From NCBI RefSeq assembly GCF_022750545.1, contig NZ_PUIC01000005.1, positions 1 to 64,000 of the forward strand: 64,000 bases of DNA, given 5' to 3'. The notes under the pieces were generated by a model that did not search any database, was not told the DNA's origin, and saw nothing but the letters and a program-made list of their open reading frames with translations. Shown here in pieces: positions 58,345-64,000 of the stretch. This DNA comes from Caulobacter sp. CCUG 60055. GTDB taxonomy: Bacteria > Pseudomonadota > Alphaproteobacteria > Caulobacterales > Caulobacteraceae. Numbering within the stretch: the stretch's first letter is position 1; each line of letters opens with the position of its first letter. The position numbers were made by a program, and so were the translations under genes.

Positions 58345-58721
58345 AGGCCCGCCTGGCCGTCGCCGTCGCCTTCGCCGCCGTCCTCTCGGGCGGGACCACC
58401 TTGGCCCAGGAAGCCGGCGGCGGCGACCCTGCGGCCGGGGCGGCGGTCTACCGGTCGCGGTGCTCCGGCTGTCACGCGGTGGACGTCAACGGCTATGGGC
58501 CGAGCCATCGCGGCGTGTTCGGCCGCCGGCCGGCCCAGGCGGCGGGCTACGCCTATTCCGAGGCGCTGAAACGGCTGGACGGCGTCTGGGACGCCCGCAG
58601 CCTCGACGCCTGGCTGGCCGATCCCCGCGCCTTCGCGCCAGGCGCCCGCATGAGCGCCAAGCTGAAGGACCCGCGACAGCGCGCCGACGTCATCGCCTAT
58701 CTGAGGAGCCTGTCGCGATAG
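58341..58721 (+). CDS. Small class I c-type cytochrome
   Basis: The 126-residue protein has a signal peptide (1-22), the haem motif CSGCH (about 40-45) and a likely axial Met in ARMSAKL near 106, as in mitochondrial-type cytochromes c. It would carry electrons in the periplasm. It overlaps the DUF1772 gene (ATGA). The operon thus pairs a possible quinone-linked reductase, a membrane protein and an electron carrier. Confidence 0.9.
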   Translation: MKARLAVAVAFAAVLSGGTTLAQEAGGGDPAAGAAVYRSRCSGCHAVDVNGYGPSHRGVFGRRPAQAAGYAYSEALKRLDGVWDARSLDAWLADPRAFAPGARMSAKLKDPRQRADVIAYLRSLSR

Positions 58722-58791
58722 GCCCTCGTCGCCGCGAACCGTGATTTTATAACGCGTTCCCGCCGCCGGCCGTTCGGGTTATAGGGCCGGC

Positions 58792-59151
58792 ATGACCCGG
58801 CTGGCGAAATGGTGGCGCAGCATCGGCGGCCTCGCGGCCGCCTGCCTGCTCGCGCTGTTCGCCGTCGGCCCCGTCGCCGACGCCGTGGTCTGCCAGGCCG
58901 ACGCCCCGGCCGTCGAGGCGGCCTATGCGCCCGACAAGGCCGACGTCGCCGCGCCGGGCGATCCCAAATCCCATCCCGCCGAGGCGGGGATCTGCGTGCA
59001 CGGCCATTGCCACCACGCCGGGCCGCTGCTGGCCGCGCCCTTCGCGGCCGCCCACGCCGTCGCCTCGGCGGACGCCCGCCAGCCCTATCCCGCCGACCGC
59101 GCGCTGGCCTCGATCGTCCTGGCCGGCCCCGAGCGACCTCCCCGCGCCTGA
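58792..59151 (+). CDS. Small exported His-rich protein ahead of the czc operon
   Basis: The 119-residue product has a membrane/signal segment (about 11-30) and a metal-site-like cluster CVHGHCHHAG (about 68-77). Proteins of this kind are often found before CzcCBA-type operons and may bind or sense periplasmic metal. The upstream gap (58722-58791) contains two TTATA elements that may be its promoter. It ends 48 bases before the outer-membrane factor gene. Function is inferred from context. Confidence 0.7.
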   Translation: MTRLAKWWRSIGGLAAACLLALFAVGPVADAVVCQADAPAVEAAYAPDKADVAAPGDPKSHPAEAGICVHGHCHHAGPLLAAPFAAAHAVASADARQPYPADRALASIVLAGPERPPRA

Positions 59152-59199
59152 CGACGCCGCGCCATCGCGCGCTCCGTTCGTCAAACAGCGAGGAATTCC

Positions 59200-60456
59200 A
59201 TGTCATCGAACCGACGGCCGCTTCGCGCGGCCGCGGCCGGCGCGATCGCGGCGGCGCTGTGCGCCGCCCCCGCCCTGGCCGAACCGGCGCCGCCATACGC
59301 CGAACTGCTGAAGCGCGCCGAAAGCGCCGCGCCCCGCCTGGCCGAAGGCCGCGCCGACGTCGATCAGGCCGACGGCCTGGCCCGCCAGGCCGCCCTGCGG
59401 CCGAACCCGTCCGTCGCCCTGCAGGTCGAAAACTTCGCCGGCTCCGGCCCGCTCAAGGGCCTGGGCGCGGCCGAGACCACCCTGTCGTTCACCCAGCCGG
59501 TCGAGACCGGCGGCAAGCGTCAGGCCCGGGTCGCCGCCGGCCGCGCCGAGCTCGACGCCGCCCGCTCGCGGGCCGCCCAGGCGCGGGCCGACTTCGCCTT
59601 CGACCTGGCCGACGCCTACGCCCGCGCCGAGGCGGCCGAACGGCGCCTGAAGCTGGCGACCGAGAACCTGGGCCTGGCCCAGGACGACCTGCGCATCGCC
59701 CGCGCCCTGGTGGCCGCCGGCAAGGAGGCCGAGCTTCGCGGCCTGCAGGCCGAAACGGCGGGAGCCGCCGCCCGCGCCGCCCGCGACCAGGCCCAGGCCG
59801 AACGCACGACCGCCTTCGCCCGCCTGACCGCCCTGTCGGGTTCGGCCGCGCCGATCACCGCCATCGCCCACGGCCTGCTCGACCATGCCGACCGCGTCGA
59901 GGGACCGCCGGCGATCGATCCGCTGGCCGCCCCCGCCTACCGGGCGGCCGAGGCGGCCCGCGAGGCCGCCGCCCGGCGGGTCAATGTCGAGCGGACCCGC
60001 GCCGCGCCCGACGTGGCCCTGTCGGTCGGCGTGCGGCGCGTCGAAGGCGACGGGGCCGCCGCCCTAGTCGCCGGGGTCTCCGCGCCGCTGCCGATCTTCG
60101 ACCGCAACCAGGGCGCGGTCTCGGCGGCCCGCGCCGCCTTGCGCGCCGCCGACGCCCGCCTGGACGCCGCCCGCCTCGACGCCCAGGCCGACGCCGCCTC
60201 GGCCCTGGCCAGGGCCGACACCGCCCAGGCGCGGATGACCGCCGGCCGCCAGGCCGAACGCACCGCCGAGGAGGCCTACCGCCTCACCCGCCTGGGCTAT
60301 GAGGCCGGCAAGACCGCCCTCGTCGAGGTCATCGCCGCCCGACGCGCCCTGACCGACGCCCGCACCGAACTGCTCGCCGCCCAGCAGGAGCGCCTCGCCG
60401 CCGAGGCCGCCCTGGCCCGCCTTCAGGGCCTCGTTCCCTTCGGAGACCAGCCATGA
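59200..60456 (+). CDS. czcC: CzcC-like outer-membrane efflux protein (TolC family)
   Basis: The 418-residue protein has a signal peptide (1-27) and two TolC-type repeats, with ETTLSFTQPVETGGKRQARV and YRLTRLGYEAGKTALVEVIA, rich in Ala/Arg/Glu coiled coil. It forms the outer-membrane channel of a heavy-metal RND pump. Its stop overlaps the adaptor start (ATGA). Confidence 0.9.
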   Translation: MSSNRRPLRAAAAGAIAAALCAAPALAEPAPPYAELLKRAESAAPRLAEGRADVDQADGLARQAALRPNPSVALQVENFAGSGPLKGLGAAETTLSFTQPVETGGKRQARVAAGRAELDAARSRAAQARADFAFDLADAYARAEAAERRLKLATENLGLAQDDLRIARALVAAGKEAELRGLQAETAGAAARAARDQAQAERTTAFARLTALSGSAAPITAIAHGLLDHADRVEGPPAIDPLAAPAYRAAEAAREAAARRVNVERTRAAPDVALSVGVRRVEGDGAAALVAGVSAPLPIFDRNQGAVSAARAALRAADARLDAARLDAQADAASALARADTAQARMTAGRQAERTAEEAYRLTRLGYEAGKTALVEVIAARRALTDARTELLAAQQERLAAEAALARLQGLVPFGDQP

Positions 60457-61598
60457 CCCGATCCCGCCTGCTCGTCGCCGGCGCCGCAGCGGCCGCCCTG
60501 ACGGCCGCCGCCGCCTTGGGCTTCGGCCTCGCCAAGCTGGGGGCGTCCCCGTCCACGCCGGCCGAGGCCGCCCCGACGACCGCCGAGCGCGCGCCCGACG
60601 CCCTGTCGATGACCGAGGAGGCCGCCCGCGCGGCCGGCGTCGTCGTCGAGGCCCTGGCTCCGGGCGGCCTGGCCGCCGAGGTCACCGCCCAGGGCACGGC
60701 GACGTCGCCGCCCGACGGCGCGGCGATCCTCACCGCCCGCAGCGCCGGCGCCGTGGTCCGCATCGGCAAGCGCCTGGGCGACCCCGTCCGGGCCGGCGAG
60801 GTCCTGGCGATCATTGAAAGCCGGGACGCCGCCCAGATCGCCGCCGACCGCAGCGCCGCCTCGGCCCGGGCCACCCTGGCCCAGCGCAACCTGGCCCGCG
60901 AGCGGCGGCTGTTCGAGCAGCGGATCTCGCCGCGCATGGACCTTGAGCAGGCCGAGGCCGAAGCCGCCGCCGCCGGGGCCGAGGCCCGCCGCGCCGCCGC
61001 AGCAGCAGCCGTCGCCGGCGTCACCGCCAGCGGCCGCGGCGTCGCGGTGACCAGCCCCATCGCCGGACGCGTCACGGCAGCCGCCGCCAGCCTGGGCACC
61101 TATGTCCAGCCGGACACCGAGCTGTTCCGCGTCGCCGACCCCCGATTGATCCAGATCGAGGCGGCCCTCAGCGCCGCCGACGCCCCCCGGGTGGCGCCGG
61201 GCGACCTCGCCGTCGTCGAAACCGCCGACGGCCGCCTGGTCGAGACCCGGGTGCGCTCGCTCACCCCGGCCTTCGACGCCCAGACCCGCGCCGCGACCGC
61301 CCTGCTCGACGCGCCGGGCGAGGCCCTGCGTCCCGGACAGGCGGTGCGCGTGCGCATCCGCACCAAGGCCGCCGCCTCGGCCCGCCTGACGGCGCCCGAG
61401 GAGGCTATCCAGACCGTGCGGGGCCGCGACGTGGCCTTCGTGCGCACGCCCGAGGGCTTCCGGGTCCGCCCAGTGACCCTGGGCGCGCGCAGCGCCGGGC
61501 GGGTCGAGATCGTCTCCGGGCTCGCGCCCGGACAGGCGATCGCGGTGCGCAACGCCTTCCTGCTCAAGGCCGAACTCGGCAAGGGCGAGGAGAACTGA
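60453..61598 (+). CDS. czcB: CzcB-like periplasmic adaptor of heavy-metal RND efflux
   Basis: The 381-residue adaptor has an N-terminal anchor (about 7-28), a barrel-sandwich domain (ILTARSAGAVVRIGKRLGDP, IAGRVTAAAASLGTYVQPD), a coiled-coil hairpin and a C-terminal domain (FVRTPEGFRVRPVTLG, SGLAPGQAIAVRNAFLLKAE). It links CzcA to CzcC. It lies between them with an ATGA overlap upstream and 2 bases downstream. Confidence 0.9.
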   Translation: MTRSRLLVAGAAAAALTAAAALGFGLAKLGASPSTPAEAAPTTAERAPDALSMTEEAARAAGVVVEALAPGGLAAEVTAQGTATSPPDGAAILTARSAGAVVRIGKRLGDPVRAGEVLAIIESRDAAQIAADRSAASARATLAQRNLARERRLFEQRISPRMDLEQAEAEAAAAGAEARRAAAAAAVAGVTASGRGVAVTSPIAGRVTAAAASLGTYVQPDTELFRVADPRLIQIEAALSAADAPRVAPGDLAVVETADGRLVETRVRSLTPAFDAQTRAATALLDAPGEALRPGQAVRVRIRTKAAASARLTAPEEAIQTVRGRDVAFVRTPEGFRVRPVTLGARSAGRVEIVSGLAPGQAIAVRNAFLLKAELGKGEEN

Positions 61599-61600
61599 CC

Positions 61601-64000
61601 ATGATCGCCAAGCTCATGGCCCTGTCGGTCCGCGCCCGCTGGACCGTCGCCGTCGTCGTCCTGCTGATCGGCGCTTTCGGGGCGTGGCAGCTCAGCCGGC
61701 TGCCCATCGACGCCGTGCCCGACATCACCAACAAGCAGGTGCAGATCAACACCACCGATCCCAGCCTGTCCCCGGTCGAGATCGAGAAGCGGGTGACCTT
61801 CCCCATCGAGACCGCCCTGGCCGGCATTCCCGGCCTGGAGACCACCCGCTCGCTGTCGCGCAACGGGTTCTCGCAGGTCACCGCCGTGTTCAAGGACCGG
61901 ACCGACCTCTACTTCGCCCGCCAGCAGGTCAGCGAGCGGCTGGCCCAGGCCCGCGACACCCTGCCGGACGGGGTGCAGCCTCGCATCGGCCCGGTGACCA
62001 CCGGGCTGGGCGAGGTGTTCATGTACGCGGTCGACTTCGCGCCCAGGACCGCCGGCCAGATCCGCGACGGCCGGCCCGGCTGGCAGCCGGACGGCGCCTT
62101 CCTGACCCCCGAGGGCGAGCGCCTGACCGACGACGTGGCGCGGGCGGCCTATCTGCGCACCGTGCAGGACTGGATCATCCGGCCGCAGCTTCGCACGGTG
62201 GCCGGGGTCGCCGGCGTCGATTCCATCGGCGGCTTCGAGAAACAGTACGTGGTCGAGCCCGATCCGGTGAAGCTGCGGGCCTACGGCGTCTCCTACTCGG
62301 AACTGGCCAAGGCGCTGGAGGCGGCCAACCTGTCGGTGGGCGCCAACTTCCTCGACCGGGGCGGCGAAGCCTTCCTGGTGCGGGCCGACGCCCGCATCCG
62401 CAACGCCGTCGACATCGCCGACGCCATCATCGCCGTGCGCGGCGGCGCGCCGGTGGCGGTCAAGGATGTGGCCGCCGTGCGGCTGGGCGGCGACCTGCGC
62501 ACCGGGGCGGCCAGCCTGAACGGCCGCGAGGTGGTGGTCGGCACCGTGCTGATGCTGATCGGCGAGAACAGCCGCACCGTGGCCAAGGCGGCGGGCGAGC
62601 GGCTGGGGGTGGTGGAGAAGTCGCTGCCGCCGGGGATCAAGGTCATCCCCACCCTCGACCGCTCCAAGCTGGTCAACGCCACGGTGGCCACCGTGCAGCG
62701 GAACCTGGCCGAAGGCGCCCTGCTGACGGCGGCGGCGCTGTTCCTGCTGCTCGGCAACGTCCGGGCGGCGCTGATCGCCGTTCTGGTCATCCCCTTCTCG
62801 TTCCTGATGATGGCCATCGGCATGAACGGCCTGGGCGTTTCGGGCAACCTGATGAGCCTGGGCGCCCTCGACTTCGGCCTCATCGTCGACGGGGCGGTGA
62901 TCCTGATCGAGAACTGCCTGCGCCGGCTGGCCGAACGTCAGCATGCGGAGGGCCGCCTCCTCGACCTGCGCGAACGGCTGGAGGAGACCACCCGGGCGGC
63001 GCAGGAGATGATCAGGCCCACCGTGTACGGACAGGCGATCATCTTCCTGGTGTTCGCGCCGCTGCTGACCTTCACCGGCGTCGAGGGCAAGACGTTCTCG
63101 CCGATGGCCATCGCCCTGATGCTGGCTCTGGGCGCGGCCTTCGCGCTGTCGCTGACCTTCGTGCCGGCCATGGTCGCCCTGCTGATCCGGGGCGAGATCG
63201 CCGAGAAGGAGGTGTGGCTGATCGAGCGCTTCAAGACCGCCTATCGCCCGCTGCTGGAGCGGGCGGTGGCGCGGCCCTGGCCGTTCATCGGCGCGGGCGT
63301 CGGCGTGTTCCTGGCGGCGGCGGCGGTGTTCTCGCTGCTCGGCCGCGAGTTCATCCCCCAGCTCGATGAGAAGAACCTGGCCCTGGCCTCGCAGCGCATC
63401 CCCTCGACCTCGCTGGAGCAGTCCCTGGCCATGCAGAAGCGGCTGGAGGCCGGCATATCGTCGCTGCCCGAGGTGGCGATGATGTTCTCGAAGACCGGCA
63501 CGGCCGAGGTGGCCACCGACCCGATGCCCGCCAACCTGTCCGACGGCTTCGTGATCCTCAAGCCGAAGTCGGAATGGCCGAAGGAGGCCAGGAGCAAGGC
63601 CGAGGTCGTCAAGCGCGTCGAGGCCCGGGCCGGCGCCGAGATCGGCCAGGGGTACGAGCTGAGCCAACCGATCCAGCTGCGCTTCAACGAGCTGATCGCC
63701 GGGGTGCGGGGCGACGTGGCCATCAAGCTCTATGGCGACGACCTCGACCGCATGACGGCGGCGGCGGAGCGGATCGCCGCCGCCCTCCAGGCCACGCGCG
63801 GCGCGGCCGACGTCCGCGTCGAGCAGACCGGCGGCTCGCCGACCCTGGACGTGCGGCTGGATCGGGCCGCCATCGCCCGTTTCGGCCTGACCGTCGAGGA
63901 GGTGGCCGACACGGTGGCCGCCGCCATGGGCGGACGCGAGGCCGGCCTGGTGTTCGAGGGCGACCGCCGCTTCCCGGTGATGGTGCGCACCGCCCAGGCG
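61601..64000 (+). CDS. czcA: CzcA/CusA-type heavy-metal RND pump, partial at window end
   Basis: The frame is open from ATG at 61601 to the window edge (800 codons of a usual ~1040). It has the HME-RND start (RLPIDAVPDITNKQVQINT, SLSPVEIEKRVTFPIETAL), a periplasmic loop, and TM4 with LDFGLIVDGAVILIEN, whose acidic residues relay protons in CzcA/CusA. It exports divalent (Co/Zn/Cd) or monovalent (Cu/Ag) metal ions with CzcB and CzcC. The three-gene order and the His-rich leader protein favour a divalent-metal role, but ion choice cannot be read with confidence. Confidence 0.92.
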   Translation, partial: MIAKLMALSVRARWTVAVVVLLIGAFGAWQLSRLPIDAVPDITNKQVQINTTDPSLSPVEIEKRVTFPIETALAGIPGLETTRSLSRNGFSQVTAVFKDRTDLYFARQQVSERLAQARDTLPDGVQPRIGPVTTGLGEVFMYAVDFAPRTAGQIRDGRPGWQPDGAFLTPEGERLTDDVARAAYLRTVQDWIIRPQLRTVAGVAGVDSIGGFEKQYVVEPDPVKLRAYGVSYSELAKALEAANLSVGANFLDRGGEAFLVRADARIRNAVDIADAIIAVRGGAPVAVKDVAAVRLGGDLRTGAASLNGREVVVGTVLMLIGENSRTVAKAAGERLGVVEKSLPPGIKVIPTLDRSKLVNATVATVQRNLAEGALLTAAALFLLLGNVRAALIAVLVIPFSFLMMAIGMNGLGVSGNLMSLGALDFGLIVDGAVILIENCLRRLAERQHAEGRLLDLRERLEETTRAAQEMIRPTVYGQAIIFLVFAPLLTFTGVEGKTFSPMAIALMLALGAAFALSLTFVPAMVALLIRGEIAEKEVWLIERFKTAYRPLLERAVARPWPFIGAGVGVFLAAAAVFSLLGREFIPQLDEKNLALASQRIPSTSLEQSLAMQKRLEAGISSLPEVAMMFSKTGTAEVATDPMPANLSDGFVILKPKSEWPKEARSKAEVVKRVEARAGAEIGQGYELSQPIQLRFNELIAGVRGDVAIKLYGDDLDRMTAAAERIAAALQATRGAADVRVEQTGGSPTLDVRLDRAAIARFGLTVEEVADTVAAAMGGREAGLVFEGDRRFPVMVRTAQA

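Noticed and set aside
1-64000. CRISPR arrays, tRNA/rRNA genes, integrases and attachment sites
   Set aside because: No regular spaced repeats, cloverleaf genes or integrase motifs were noticed in reading; the only tandem repeats are the rebB genes, the 30-base duplication and the phased heptamers.

Overview
The window reads as a chromosomal segment of a high-GC alphaproteobacterium, most like the Caulobacterales (Caulobacter/Phenylobacterium group). The grounds are third codon positions that are almost all G or C, two TonB-dependent receptors, a FecI/FecR cassette, a chain of stop/start overlaps (ATGA, TGATG), and one full CtrA-type box (TTAA-N7-TTAA). The genus is an inference. I see no rRNA, tRNA, CRISPR array, transposase or phage genes.

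Bases 1-6 kb: a minus-strand wecB - nfrB-like glycosyltransferase - nfrA-like TPR gene set, probably a c-di-GMP-controlled ManNAc-type exopolysaccharide pathway. The nfrA-like gene is partial and looks frame-broken. Bases 6-11 kb: an OmpR-type regulator, a LysM-FecR periplasmic protein and a CHASE2 sensor kinase as one operon, then a lipoprotein on the other strand. Bases 11-20 kb: a Pat-type acyl-CoA synthetase/GNAT fusion, an MdtA/MdtB-like RND pump, a thiolase and WrbA.

Bases 20-28.5 kb hold the most unusual part: an R-body (reb) locus. Four near-identical small RebB proteins and three diverged Reb-like proteins are followed, on the same strand and with overlapping or closely spaced genes, by an unrecognised 383-residue protein, a His/Ala-rich helical protein and a phospholipase C-type phosphoesterase without a signal peptide. 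A regulator that joins a degenerate AAA+ domain to an AraC-type DNA-binding domain faces this operon, and a CtrA box lies upstream of the regulator. R-bodies are extendable protein ribbons. The layout suggests a ribbon with its own assembly factors and a lipid-attacking cargo under cell-cycle control, which is inference.

Bases 29-44.5 kb: a dicarboxylate symporter; an SDR/isomerase pair divergent from an HxlR regulator; a remnant of an AraC-type regulator; an mlaA-C-D-E-F phospholipid-transport operon; an SDR/GMC oxidoreductase pair; and a TonB receptor divergent from a SnoaL/XRE-cupin/aminopeptidase P operon. Bases 44.5-53.6 kb: a PhnD-like binding protein behind three phased repeats; a TetA/TetR pair with two tetO-like operators; a PHP metallohydrolase; and a FecI-FecR-TonB receptor signalling cassette. 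Bases 53.6-64 kb: a hybrid histidine kinase, a deletion scar beside a DUF6130-type gene, a TetR regulator facing an NmrA-like/DUF1772/cytochrome c operon, and a CzcCBA-type heavy-metal efflux operon that runs off the window end.
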